Numbered from the stretch's first letter, positions 11,699-23,481 are shown. The stretch is 64,000 nt of DNA from Cristatella mucedo (GCA_009760855.2 WPIO01000128.1:322501-386500), one strand, 5' to 3'. Notes: a model not told the origin generated them from the letters alone. Numbers and translations: made by a program.

Positions 11699-11818
11699 AT
11701 GGTAAAAATGAAAATTGCTTGTATAGCACCCCAAGAGAATTCCATCTCCATCCAGGCACTTCGCCAAAGAGCTCGAGCCCGTGGCTTCGGGCCGTCAAAC
11801 ACGAGTACCTGACTAACC
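11699..11818 (-). mobile_element. SINE-B copy
   Basis: Reverse SINE-B tail (tgtatagcaccccaagagaat, catccaggcacttcg) followed by the gctcgagcccgtggc region. The tRNA part is shortened. Confidence 0.7.
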
Positions 11819-12214
11819 CCTGGGGGCGATGTTTGTCAGCTGTACTTGAGGGTAACCTACTACAAGCCGGTGCTCGACCCGATCTGGCTGGCACTTCGGA
11901 CGCGTACAGCACGCGTTCCACTTGAACGGCGCGGACTCGTTACTACGATGCTCGGCGCTCTGGATTGCTGCCGCGCTCTGCTCCTTGTCGGCATAATCCC
12001 GGCGCCAGTGCGCCGCCATCAACACCTCGCGTCTCGGCCTTGGCCACTCTTTGAGGCTCCATCGTCACCAGTATCTGTGAGGACGAGAACCCGCGATGTT
12101 TGCTCGCTCCGCGTGCGTCCGTCCGGCAGGACTAACTGATGGCGATAGAGCTTCGGGCGGCGGTGCAGCGAAGGCTGACCAATGAGAGAAATCGATGCTC
12201 ATCCGGCGTAGCAT

Positions 12215-12345
12215 TAAATAAATATAATTCCTTCGGATACAGTGGCCCTACGAGAACTGCATCTCCATCCAGGCGCTTCGCGTGTGCCGCAGTGTGAGGC
12301 TCGAGCCTACGCCTCGAGCCTCACACTGCCCCGGCTGGCTGACGT
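12215..12345 (-). mobile_element. SINE-B fragment ending in a perfect foldback
   Basis: Reverse SINE-B tail (cctacgagaactgcatctcc, atccaggcgcttcgcgtgtg) that runs into a 17-bp perfect inverted duplication at 12289-12329. Confidence 0.65.
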
Positions 12346-12819
12346 TTAGCCCAGTGGCAGGCCAAGGTGCTCGACTCGACTGAGGTTAAGTTGGGAAGCT
12401 CTACCGAAGCGGCTCGAGGGACGCGAACTCTCGAGCCGCTGAGGCGCGTTCGCCTGGCGCCGCCACAGTTTTCGACTCCGGCGACCGGGGAGGCAACGAA
12501 CATCAGGTCGCGTTGCCGGCGAATGCGTCTCGAGTCCTGCCCTCCCAACAGCGGTTTAGCTCGTAGAGGAAGAGAGAAACTTCATCGACACAATATTGCA
12601 GCGCAGGTAGAACGAGAGCGTCTTTGAGCAGCTGCGGCCTCTCCAGTTCGCCTCGCCGCCGACGGAGCGTCGCCGCAAGTGGTTAGGACGACATGTGTAA
12701 ATTGGTTCTCTTTGTTTTCGTAGGTGGCGGATTCAGCTCTCGGTAACGATTACAACAAGCTACATTCTTCTATAAGGCTTCGATATTTCATTGGTATGCG
12801 AACCACTCGCAAAATCTGC

Positions 12820-13030
12820 CCGAATTTATTGCAGTATGTTATTATTATCATTATTATTATTGTTAATTAAGAATAAAAATAGCAAGTCAAATTTTCCTAG
12901 AGCTGCTAATCGCGCGGGACCACGGGGACACTTCGTGTAAATGTGCCTTGAATGCGCTGCTCCTTGAATCAAATGTACCAAATATATAACTAGTTTTTCT
13001 ATATAGGCCCAAAAATTAACTGGTGAAATG
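12820..13030. other. AT-rich spacer with ATT-rich run
   Basis: An imperfect ATT/AAT-rich stretch at 12838-12885. No gene. Confidence 0.3.
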
Positions 13031-13031
13031 G

Positions 13032-13204
13032 TGAACCGTGATGGCACACTAGGCAAGGCGGTTGCTCTTCACGACCTCCGTCCCGAGGTCGTAGGTTTGA
13101 ATCCTTCGGTGATCGATCCTTTATTGCCGCTGCAAGCGGCGATAATAGCAGTTACAGCTCTTCTGTTGCTACACAAAGAGGCTGCTAAATCAGCTAGTAT
13201 TAAA
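13032..13204 (+). mobile_element. SINE-A copy
   Basis: Nearly complete: gatggcacactaggcaaggc (A-box region), a hairpin with one mismatch (cacgacctccgtcccgaggt), B-box gtttgaatcc, body with ccgctgcaagcggcgat, tail gctgctaaatcagctagta. Confidence 0.85.
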
Positions 13205-13205
13205 C

Positions 13206-13593
13206 TAAAGAAGAACTTACATTTCGAATTTTACTCTGATCGGTGAATCATAGGCCAAGTTTTGGATTCTACAAGGCACAAAGCTACATAGCAAATAAAG
13301 CTATATACAAGTAATAAGCACGCACCTCAACAAACTTAACTCATGTACTTCCTTGATTCAGCAAGTCGGGATGCAATTCACACATGATGCAGAGATTGGT
13401 ACATTTGTTATGTTATTTTTAGATATTTTGCTTCCAGTTTACATCCAGGTTAGACCAGGTTTGTATAATCATTTTTTGCATACGGAAGTCATCAGAACTT
13501 CCTATCTAATTTCTTAAGCTTTGTCTTGTGAAAGGTGTCATAAAACAACTATTCAATAGTTGGACAAATTGTATAAGCATTTTCTTGACATTC
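13206..13593 (+). repeat. repeat C copy (uncharacterised interspersed repeat)
   Basis: It shares ordered blocks with 58255-58745 and, reversed, with 32577-33232: tgcacctcaacaa-like, aagtcgggatgcaa-like, gatgcagag, ggtttg.ataatcatttt, gtcatcagaacttcctatc and attttcttgacattcc. No terminal repeats or clear protein. Confidence 0.65.
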
Positions 13594-14538
13594 CATCTTA
13601 ACGGATCAGGGCCACTAACCACTCTTGAATTCGTCACTAAACTCCTAATTCGCAGATGCCGGAAAAAAGACCAAATTTTTATCCCGAAAAGACTAAATGC
13701 TAGGTGCCTAGGTAATTTAATGTTTCTCCGCCTGTAACTTCAAAGCTGCAAAGATTGAAGGGTTGTTACGCAAGAGAGAACTCTATAGCGAACTCAAAGC
13801 CTAAGCAGCTTTCGGCACAAGCGTTCGGTAACCAACAGACTTCATCTCACACAAATAAGAGAAAGTGAGAAGCATATTTGAATCAGGACGACCGTTGAGA
13901 TAGTGAGTAGCATGGAAATGGCAGCCCAGGACGGCTGGAAAGTCTTCGCCACAGTCGGCATCAGGGGAATAGATGTAGTTGCATACGAATTGTGGAAGTG
14001 AGCTCCACAGTCTAGGACCTGCAGAGCAAAAACTTTTGTCGCCAAAGGTCTTAAAGAGAAGGAACGGAACGGCTAATTTATTATCTATAGAAGACCTGAC
14101 GACACGATTAGGCTGAAACTGGTGTCGTAGTTCAGCTAGGTATAAAGGAGCCAAGCCTTGGCGGGCCTAATGGGACAGCGTAAGAACTTTACTCTCTATG
14201 CGTTGATTAACCGGTAGCCATCGAAGGTCCTTCAGCAAATGAGACAAAAGGTCACCTCTGGGATTTGTTAGCTAGCCTTGCAGCGATAAGTATCACCAGC
14301 TGCAGTGGCCTAGTGACCTTTTTACGGTAGCCCAGCCCAAATGGAATGTCAATGATCTAGCCGAGACGAACCAGGGAGCTAGTTAAATTTTTTGCAAGCC
14401 ACCTTGGAAGACAGTTCATAATCTTATATTCGAATCGGACGTGATAGCTATCTGTCAAAGTAGTATTCTTAATAAAGCTTTCAAAATGTAGGCAGCTATC
14501 GAAGACGACATCTAAATTCCCAGTGTACGGTGATGGTC

Positions 14539-14678
14539 TGGTCCAGCGGTTAAGGTGCTCGCTCCGACCAAGGTCTGGCTGAGGTCGTGGGCTCGAGCCC
14601 CGAGGCACATGTGAAGCGCATGAATAGAGGTTAATTCTCTTGGGGCACTGTGCAATGAATTCTAGTTGGATGTTTTTG
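14539..14678 (+). mobile_element. SINE-B copy with short target duplication
   Basis: Complete SINE-B: tRNA-like head tggtccagcggttaaggtgc, B-box region gtgggctcgagccccgagg, tail gaagcgcatgaatagagg...ctcttggggcactgtg. It sits inside the reversed LINE-a; TGGTC flanks both sides (14534-14538 and 14679-14683), consistent with a short target-site duplication. Confidence 0.85.
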
Positions 14679-14964
14679 TGGTCGCACAACACATCACCTA
14701 TTAGAAGAGCTAAGCTTCTAGGCTAGCCACAGGCTTGGGGTGTCCTATGAGGAGCAGTTCCATTTGGTCGTCGTTAAGTTAAAGGAAATTTGCCGTCATC
14801 CAGGATCGAATGTCAGCAAACCTTGCTGACATTGGATTAGCAGTCACCGCAGCAGTCCAGCTGTTTTAATGATAAATACAGCCGAGTATCGTCAGCATAA
14901 AAGCGATATCCTATTCCATAGGCCGTAATCACTTTCCCGTAAGTTTAGTAAAAATGAAGAGCAG

Positions 14965-15215
14965 CAACGGACCGATGAAGCATGGGACCGGACCGATGAA
15001 GCATGGAACCGGACCGATGAAGCATGGAACCGGACCGATGAAGCATGGGACCGGACCGATGAAGCATGGGACCGGACCGATGAAGCATGGAACCGGACCG
15101 ATGAAGCATGGAACCGGACCGATGAAGCATGGAACCGGACCGATGAAGCATGGAACCGGACCTATGAAGCATGGAACCGGACCGATGAAGCATGGAACCG
15201 GACCGATGAAGCATG
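14965..15215 (-). repeat. 21-bp minisatellite, ~12 units, in frame within RT
   Basis: The unit is ggaccgatgaagcatggaacc, shown here split as ggaccgatgaagc + atggaacc. On the minus strand each unit encodes a seven-residue repeat, PCFIGPV. Units differ only at a few sites (ggaac/gggac, cctatg). The array starts after VPQ and ends at GPLLLFIF of the LINE-a RT, and the RT frame stays open across it. Confidence 0.9.
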
Positions 15216-15470
15216 CTTGTGGGACTTCGCAGGTAACTGGTCTGGTGGGCGAGACGTAACCCCAACAAAACACGGAGTGAACACGATCAGACAAGTACGA
15301 TTTCAACCACGCCAGCTCTTCTTCTGCCAGACTGACCGTTATTCTGAGGTGAAATGTGCCCTCTAAGAACTTTGAAGAGCTACACGACACCGTGGCAACA
15401 CTGGGCAACACCATGTGAAAATTAGGCCACACCTTGGTAACACTAAGCGACACCGCGACGAATCCGGTTA

Positions 15471-16384
15471 GCTGGCGTGATCTCTACGCTTGTGGACTGT
15501 AGCCCACCCCCATCCGCCACGATGAGTTATTTTTTCATCGGCATGACTACATATTTGCGAAGCTAGATCTGTGAAAGCATACACCAGCATGTCTTGACAG
15601 GGATAGTTGGCTCAATCGTGCTGTACATAGTATCGTGTCTTCTATCGCTATATCATTAGAATCTAGTGTAAGATAACTCTTATATAAGATAGAGCTAGTC
15701 TAAAGCATTTTCCTAATCATTGTAAATATATGGATTAAAGATTAGACTATTTTTTAGCCTCCTGAACATAGCCATTGAAGAATCTGAAGCGGCAGAGGAC
15801 GAAACCGCAGACTGCACACGACCCACAGATTTAGCGAACATTGGTTTTAGCTTAGTAGTGAGGTGAACTCGAATGCCACTAACCAAGTACGCGGGCTCGA
15901 GTCTTGGAGCGGGCGATCTAATATTTTCCACTTCAAGCGGGTGAGATGGCCGCCGAAGCTCGTCTGTCGTCACATAAATGACGCTGTAGGGTCAGCCGAC
16001 CTTGGCTTTTTACCTACGGTGGCGTTTTATCCTGTAGTGGCTCAACCGCAGATTGCACGCCTGTAGAGGCACAACAGTAGGCGGTAGTAACCGAATGAGC
16101 ATTAAGCGAACGCGTAGATAGTAGTAGCAGTAGTGCACAATCCGCTTTCAAAACAGCAAAGCTCGACAACGAGCGTGCAACTGGAGCATTGAGCGGCCAG
16201 AGGCGTTTGAACGCCTTCGTTGATGACACAAGATTGGCTTGTGCCTCTCAGATCAACCTTGCCTCTTTCTTCTGCCACGTCACACGCGTCACGCGTGCCG
16301 CGCTTCTGCTCAAGCTTCACTGGCTTCCTCCTCTGAACCATTGAATCGACTTCCAGATCCTTTTTCCAGCGTACAGGTAGCTTC
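15471..16384. other. intergenic, no gene seen
   Basis: Mixed composition. Short overlapping frames on both strands without recognisable domains. Confidence 0.3.
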
Positions 16385-16508
16385 GTGTAATGTAATGCAA
16401 TGTATCTCCGTCTGTCCCTCCACAAAGTCATAAAGACCTCGTGGGTGTTGCGCAGGAGAGTTTTGTACAGCGCACTCACAGCCTAAGCGGCTTTCGGTAC
16501 GCATTCGT
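16385..16508 (-). mobile_element. LINE-a 3' end fragment
   Basis: Reversed LINE-a tail (gtaatgtaatgcaatgtatc), 3' UTR (ccacaaagtcataaagacc) and the end of the ORF (gcctaagcggctttcggtac). Confidence 0.85.
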
Positions 16509-16786
16509 GCACTTGCACCGGCCTTGACCTATACGACCTCCTTGTTTCTCCAGTGTGGCACGCGGTTCTCCTCGTCTTCCAATTGTCGAGGTTCGCACTA
16601 AATGGAAATTATTTGTTTTGGTAATTGGACTGGATCGCATGCACCTAAAGTCTCGAATCTGCATTTAGATTTTTCCTCACCTACCAAATCATCTTAGCAT
16701 TCAAATCTCGGGCAAAGGTGCATCTGCTCCGATAAAGCTTCCCTGGGAAATCCCTGCGAAAATTTTGCTTTTATTCATGCGTTCTT

Positions 16787-16901
16787 ACGTTTCGCTCTTA
16801 AATTGTGAATGATACAGTACGTGTTACGTTTCGCTCTTACATGTGAATGATACAGTACGTGTTACGTTTCGCTCTTACATGTGAAAGATACAGTACGTGT
16901 T
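16787..16901. repeat. 38-bp tandem repeat, three units
   Basis: Three near-identical units (16787-16825, 16826-16863, 16864-16901) of the form acgtttcgctcttacatgtg...acagtacgtgtt. Only a one-base length change and two substitutions separate them, so the duplication is recent. Confidence 0.9.
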
Positions 16902-17372
16902 ACGAACCGAAATGATTCTTACCCCGAGCCCTGCGAGTGCTAGGATGTGAAGGTCTCATTTATCATGCCCGCCTGCACGATACTTATGTGCTTTTGAAAT
17001 ACTTGCCAAAAAAACATATATCGTCAACTCCTGCTTATTGCTTGTCTTGCATTAAGCTATAAGGCGCCTGGATATAGACATTTGGCTCAATGGGGGGCAC
17101 TATAGTAAAAAAATAATTGCTATTATTATTGATATTATTATTATTATTATAACTACCGCTAGCCTATCTGCTTGCAACTGCTGTTCGGCGTCTGGCAAGC
17201 GCGAAGAGAAGAAGGATTAGGGTGGGAAGCCTAAAACCAGCCCAAAATTGGTTCGGCTCAAGGGGTTTCGCGGTAGGGTGCAGCGGGCACCGGTTCCAGC
17301 CCTCCCTGTTTACTGTTTGCTAAATAAACTTTTTCAAATACCCACGATTTTTGCGGGGGTATACGCTAATAA

Positions 17373-17537
<165 letters not shown>

Positions 17538-18124
17538 GACTGAGGTTCAACGCCGCGCGCCGTCTTCTGTCCAGCCGCAGGCGACCGACTGGTGACATGC
17601 GCACGAAATATTTTCCTGTAGTCGCGTCACTAAGCGTCGTCGCACAGTTACCGAAGGGTATAGTTTCGAGCTCTGCGAAAATTCGCAGTCTCTAGCAAAT
17701 GCAAAGGCTAGCTCTAGGCTGCTTGGTCGATGTCGTAACGGGACGGAAAGCTGATAGGGGGCGTAATCGGGAAACGAGGCGAGCGAAAGCGCTAGCGAGA
17801 GAAATAAGCTTATTTTGCAATTAATCATTAATTATTTTACAATTAAGTCTATTAACGTTGGAGTATAAATGATTGATCTGTCGGAGCAAAACTCGTGCGT
17901 TTAGACTGCGCACGCAGAAATAATTTCTGACCGCTTCTTTTGCTGACATTCACACTCGGAAAGCAGCAAACGTTTTCAAAACCAACTTGGAAATTTTAGA
18001 CAAAATAGGCATTACTCAGAAACAGGAAATTCCAAACCTCCACATAGGTTCGAATAGAATATTTTCTGTAGATTTTTTACGAACTCTGGGTTCGTCCTCT
18101 TTCGAAAGGATATATATATATATA

Positions 18125-18245
18125 TGATTCATATTCATATATTCATTTGCATAGCGCTCTTAGAGAAGCCAATCTCTATTTAGGCACTTCACATATGCCA
18201 CGAGCCTCGAGCCCGGGACCTAGGTAGCCAAAACATTCACCTTGA
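18125..18245 (-). mobile_element. SINE-B fragment
   Basis: Reversed SINE-B tail (ttgcatagcgctcttagaga, ctatttaggcacttcacata) followed by cctcgagcccgggacct. It lies right after a short (TA)n at 18109-18125. Confidence 0.75.
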
Positions 18246-18261
18246 CCTTTGGGGTTCGAGG

Positions 18262-20089
18262 CTAGCACCTTCCTAGCGCCCCGCTCGCATAGACTGCGGT
18301 GCTCACTCGTTGCCTCTGGCCTTTGACCAACGTCTCGATGTCGTTCAAATTTACATATGTCGTAAAAGCCTAAAGCTCAATGATAACCGGCGAAGACTTG
18401 GGCAGCAAAGTAGTAAACGTTGAAGCAACGGCGACCGCCGGTCCAACGTGCGCCGCGTACGCCGACTGAGAAAAGTCTCGTCGCTGTCTGTCTCTCGACT
18501 AGGAACGGAGTTGACTGGAGAATTACTGCTCGCGGGCTTTTATTTCTCATCAAGCATCGGCGACGGGGTAAGCGTCTCTCAGCGGGCGCTCTTTTTCTCA
18601 CTTCCGGCGTCTTCTTGTCGGCTATTGGCTGCACCGCGAGCTCCTGCTGTGCACTCCATCGTCAATCTGCTTAATTCACTCTTCGGCCGCGGAGGTCGCG
18701 ATAATGAAGCTTTTAGCTAGAGCCGCACTTGGCGTCAATGCCGAGCGAGAGCCCTGAGGAGTTCAAATGATATTTTAAGAATTTACGCGGAAGCATAATA
18801 GCTGACCGGAAACGCGGTCTCCTGGCGGGAGCACGAGAATAGCAACCACGCGTCATCTCGGCTGCTGCGACGGCGGCGGCACCAAACGAGCGGGATTCGA
18901 GCGGGGGAGGGGGAAAGGAGGATAACGGGCGGGCGACGGACGCAGGGAGACGGATGGATAGACGTCTCACATATAATGCTCGCCAACTCGTGCGGAACGT
19001 CGTCGCCCGAAGCTCGATAGACCGCGGCAGCGAGTATCGAGGCTTCTTAAGCGAGCGCTGCCGAGCCTCTATTACTGGCCACTATCCTCGGCCACCGGCA
19101 CCAGCGGAAGCCAGCGTTCTCGCCTTTCGCCGACCTTGGCGCGGACGGGCGACAAGCCGGCCGCTCGCGGCGCCGCCGTACCGTTGCGCGGCAACCCGGC
19201 GCCCGGCTCCAGCCCCCCGCCCCGCCCCGCCCGCAGGGCCGCGTCGCTGCCGCTCTGCAGAGCACTGAGCACCCTGAGAGCGAGAAGCTGCCGTCTTAAA
19301 TGATCTCCCAGTGTGGAGAGGCCGAGTGGTGCGTCCAAGAAGCTCCGTCTGGTACACACCTCTTTAGAGCAGCCTATAAAAAGATAACTTCTAACGCATC
19401 AGCAAATGTTGCCACCCCTTTAAAAAAAAATAGCACCTCATCCTGCAAAAGCCGCCCCTGAGAGCACTCGCCGAAAATGCTGTAGCGGCCCTCTTAGGGT
19501 CATAAGAACAAGATGGCCTGTCCCTTCCTTTAGAAATGCTCTGGAAAGCCTCAAGCCCTTAGAGACGACGAGTCTGAGTCTGGTGGCCACCTCCCAGAGA
19601 CCAGATAGCCACTGGCGCAGGGGCGGCCATACTCTCGAGCGTTGAGGTGGTGAGCTATGTCGGTCATATGGGTTTGGTCAGCTTTGGTTTGCTCAGCCCA
19701 ACCCTCCCCCACACACACGAACTTCAGCTCCCTGGGGCAGCTTCAGGCGAACCGGCCCTCTTCCTGCGCCCTCGAATTGAGCAGACTCCGCTGCGTTTTG
19801 TCCTGATGCCGCGTTGGCACCGAGGACTGCAAGATTTTGGGTAGTGACAATTGATAGGCGAAATTTGCATCCGCCAGTAGGGTTCGAAATGGGGGTGAAG
19901 GGGTGAAGGGGCTTCGAATCCAGGACATTAACTACTCGTTCACGCTTGCGTCGAGAGAAACTTTCGCAGCTGGACTACGGCCAACAGCGAGAGGAATTCA
20001 TTTGACCTCCGCACTAGTGAAGCCGCTATACTGGCGGGAGAGAGAGTCGGGATGTTAATGGAGGACAATGCCGGCCGGAAGCGGATATA
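18262..20089. other. GC-rich, CpG-dense region, no gene assigned
   Basis: 18400-19300 is markedly richer in G+C and CpG than its surroundings, with several overlapping frames on both strands. None has a recognisable domain or coherent splice sites. It may be a promoter or CpG island; I cannot identify the gene. Confidence 0.3.
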
Positions 20090-20257
<168 letters not shown>

Positions 20258-20269
20258 CGACGGTATATA

Positions 20270-22030
20270 GATATATACGCCGACGGGAGAGAAGCGTGCT
20301 TGAAGCTGGGTACGGCGGGCGAGTGCTGCTATTCCTCCGCTTTTCCGCCATTGTTATAGTTCTACCTCTTCCGAAGAAGGAGAAGAGCTCCGGCCCAGCG
20401 CTGGCCGACACTGGGCAGGGGACACGGTTGCACAGGCAGGCGGCGTTAGCGAGCGAACGAGCTCGAGCAGCCATCACCGCCGCCGGCCTCTCGCTCGCTC
20501 GTCCGGGAAGCCAGCATTTTCAAGGTGCACGAAGCTGCAGCCAACGAATGAGCAGTCATCCATCAGGGCTCGCCGCCGGCTCACTGGCAGCTTAGCCACT
20601 GTATTGATTTCTTGCCGTGAAGCTGTTTAGATCCCCCTTCCGTCAATGTTTGACAATAGTCTCTCTCTCTCTCGCTCTCTCTCTCTCTCTAGCTCAGGCG
20701 CTTCTCGTGTTTTTTTTCAGCCCATCAGCCACCTCCACTTAGCTGGGCTATCTAAATGCACACTCTCGAGTCCCGGGTCGATGTCTAGAGGTCTATAGGC
20801 TGATGCTGCAGCGATACCTGTTGCAAGACGACGTGACAGGGGACAGCCATGTGCCTGCTTTCTGTCCAAGGCTAGGGCTCGGCGTTTCAGATCGACCGAG
20901 CGTTGGTTGGTAGACGAGTGAGCGAGTGGAGATTTCTCGAAGCCAGCGGTCGCAGACCCGCAGGACCGGCTAACTGCCAGGAAACAATCGTAGGCGGAAA
21001 CGGGCCAAGGCTCTGAGGCGGTGCCCACAGCGCCGCCGCGGAAGCGCCGTCTTGTGGCCGCATTCCCCCGAGGCCAACTACCACTTAAGTGAGAAGAGAT
21101 GCACGTCGGCAGTCCCGCCGGCCAGGTTCGCCTGACCTCCTCAGCGCCTGTCAGTAGCGCCAGCATGTCCTTGCGCCATCCCCTGCTGTCTCCCCTCGTC
21201 GTCGAGATCCGCCCGGCGGCAGTATTGCGAAATCCTTCGGCTCGCCGCCCTCGACACGAGAAAGGCCAGACGAGCGAAGGCGAGGCTACACCTGGTCGCG
21301 TAGCGCTGGTACGTACGTGCCGGCAAATAGGGACGTGGGGGTCAATCGAGCGACGGATAGATAACCAACGCCCCCAATCGGTAAACATTGTCAGCTGCCC
21401 GTCCGGTAGCCACAGCCAAAGAGACAGTGAGGCGGCGGGAGCTCGCGGAGGCCGCAGAAGGCGGCAGAACAAGGTGAGAAACTCGTCGGCGGCGGCTCCG
21501 TCACCCGGTTCTCGTCCGGAAGTGCCGAGACGCCCTCGCCGCGCTCGCCGGTTACGCCGCCCCCGGCCTCGGCTAGGCAGTGACTCCACGGCTTTTGTGC
21601 CGGCCGACACGGTTTCCCTCTCATCACCGTAGCTAGGCAATCTCGGCGTACCTGCGCTGGCCGAGACGTCTGAGGCGGTCGAGGACGAGCGTCTTGCCGC
21701 CTCGCCACATCCGCCACGCCTCTTACGCACGCCGGAAGCCTGCCGAAGGGTGCGTGCAAGCCCGACTCAACTCGCTGTCGGTCCCGAAGCGCCCATCGTG
21801 CCCGCTGCCTTGTCAAGCAGGTTTCAGCGGCGACGGCGGGAGACGGTCACGCCACAGAACCGCACCTTTCGTTTACGCTGGGCACTTTTGAGCAGACGCG
21901 TTCGGGGACCGAGGTCGGTTTTACTGACTCGTGGGTAGGGGCGCTATCTTCTGGCACGGTGATTCTTACCATCGCCTAGCGCCGTCTTACATCGAACGAA
22001 CGAGCGAGCGAGCAAGCGAGCGAGAGGACA
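20270..22030. other. GC-rich block, possible promoter / 5' exon (unproven)
   Basis: High G+C with abundant CpG, overlapping long frames on both strands (a 337-codon frame on - at 20717-21730; a 177-codon frame on + at 21099-21632), and a CT-rich tract near 20661-20690. A good donor, CAGAACAAG|GTGAGA, lies at about 21471 on +. Neither frame shows a known domain. One possibility is a non-coding first exon of the downstream + strand TMEM45 gene, whose first coding exon has an upstream acceptor. That is inference only. Confidence 0.3.
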
Positions 22031-22431
22031 TGTTCGCAGTCGCTGACATCGGCCAACACGGTCGATGGCCTACCGCCGTACGGTACTTGTTTCTAGACGC
22101 ATGGATCCAGTTAGCTGCTGTTACCGTTTGCTTCATTGGTCAGTTTCTTCAGCACGGAAATTGCGGACAACGTTCTGCAGTATCCATTTTTGTTGGAGGC
22201 AGTCTCATCCGTCGAGCCGCTGTAAGGATTTATTAGTCGTGCCGATTTGGTTCGATTAAGGAGAAGCACGGTCTCATCTTTGACGGCACGATTTGGTAAC
22301 GCCCATAGGTTGTCTTCCAGATTCTGAGATTGCGTAGCCGGTAGGAATCACATTTGTTTCAGAAGAAATGTTGGCCGCGTAACCTTAGCTGTAGTGGCAC
22401 ATGTGGATTGGCGGTGTGCATGAGCTATAGT

Positions 22432-22960
22432 AATAATAATAATACATTGATATAGCGCCCTCAGCTCAGAAAACTCAGGCTCTTTTTAGGCACTTTATAT
22501 GGTTAGTATGCATACTTGTATGCTCAATAAACAGCAAGAAAAGTGTGGTTAGGGGCGACATGCGCATGGTCAGCGTGCAAGTATTGTTAGTTGCAGCAAG
22601 CATAAGCACATGAATGACGAATCACAGGGACCCACTAGATGTTGTTGTGATACATAGATGCCTTTTTTCTATTTCTTTTTATTTGCGGCAGGAGATGTCG
22701 TGATGCAAGTCGGGAGTGAGTTCCAGGCTTTGGGAGCATACGAACTAAAGGCATGGTCTCAATGGATTTGAGGTTTCTATATAGGTTATAGGCCAGTCCA
22801 AATTGAGATATAGGTAAACAGCTAGATTAAACAAAGCAGGTGGTACGATGCTTGCATTCGTTTGCGCCTGAAAACGCTTGCGCATTCCCTGCTTCGCATG
22901 ACTCGAGCAAGGTAGAGCTCAGACGGTAAATGGAAGGTTGTAGTGAGCAGGCGCCAAGCT
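22432..22960 (-). mobile_element. LINE-b 3' portion
   Basis: It begins with the reversed (ATT)n tail and hairpin (gatatagcgccctcagc, ttttaggcactttatat), then the 3' UTR (ggttaggggcgacatgcgca). Next is the RT end, where the reversed agtgagttccaggctttggg corresponds to KAWNSL. It continues toward the RT to about 22960, increasingly diverged. Confidence 0.85.
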
Positions 22961-23481
22961 GCAGCACGTCCACGAGCCGGATGGATTGGGTATGCCCACA
23001 TCTGACTTGGTTGGTCAGGTCGTGGTTAAACCCTTAAAACACCTGGTCGCCCCTGACTATATCTTGGTTACATGTCTCGCTGCAGGTTGGCCCCCCCCAT
23101 CAAGCTTCGCATTAAGCAAACTCTGTGGCTGGTGCCTTATTTGAATTAGGTGGTTCTACGTTCTGCCTTTCCTCTAGTTGGGTCTCTGCTCTGCCTTTCC
23201 CTGACTAAGCCCTACCTGTATGTCCTCTAGCTGTTTTTTGCTGCAATTTTAGTGCTGCTGTTGCAGCAGCTGCATGCGGTTGGTCCGTATAGGTATCACT
23301 GGTAGCAACTGACTGAGCACATTCAAAGTGCTGTATCTTTTGAATGCTGAGTGTATCCATCCACCAATTGTTCAGAGGCAATTAAAGGAGACTTGGCAAT
23401 ATATCCGTAGTCATGCACAGATCATTGGCTCTGCCGACTTGCACCACATGACCTTGCAGCATACTGGGAGCACTGATTGCG

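Larger units (their letters stand above)
13725..15470 (-). mobile_element. LINE-a, long decayed copy with nested SINE-B and minisatellite
   Basis: Minus-strand LINE-a from its 3' tail at 13725 back through the RT. Visible blocks: the C-terminal AELRHQFQP and GPRLWSSLPQF (14154-13801), the [19 protein letters not shown] segment near 14400, YGIGYRF.ADDT near 14900, and AWLKSYLSDR near 15310 upstream of VPQ. Frame breaks are common. A SINE-B (14539-14678) and a 21-bp minisatellite (14965-15215) interrupt it. In this family the RT copies the element by target-primed reverse transcription; this copy is dead. Confidence 0.85.

Noticed and set aside
14965-15215. CRISPR-like array
   Set aside because: Units are contiguous with no spacers, in an animal genome. 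It is a minisatellite; the same holds for 46672-47444.
14929-15453. 174-codon frame as an independent gene
   Set aside because: Its ends are LINE-a reverse-transcriptase motifs and its middle is the 21-bp repeat. It is part of a dead retroelement.
20717-21730. 337-codon minus-strand frame as a real protein
   Set aside because: GC-rich sequence keeps frames open on both strands. Composition is Arg/Ser/Gly-rich with no domain, and no splice context supports it.
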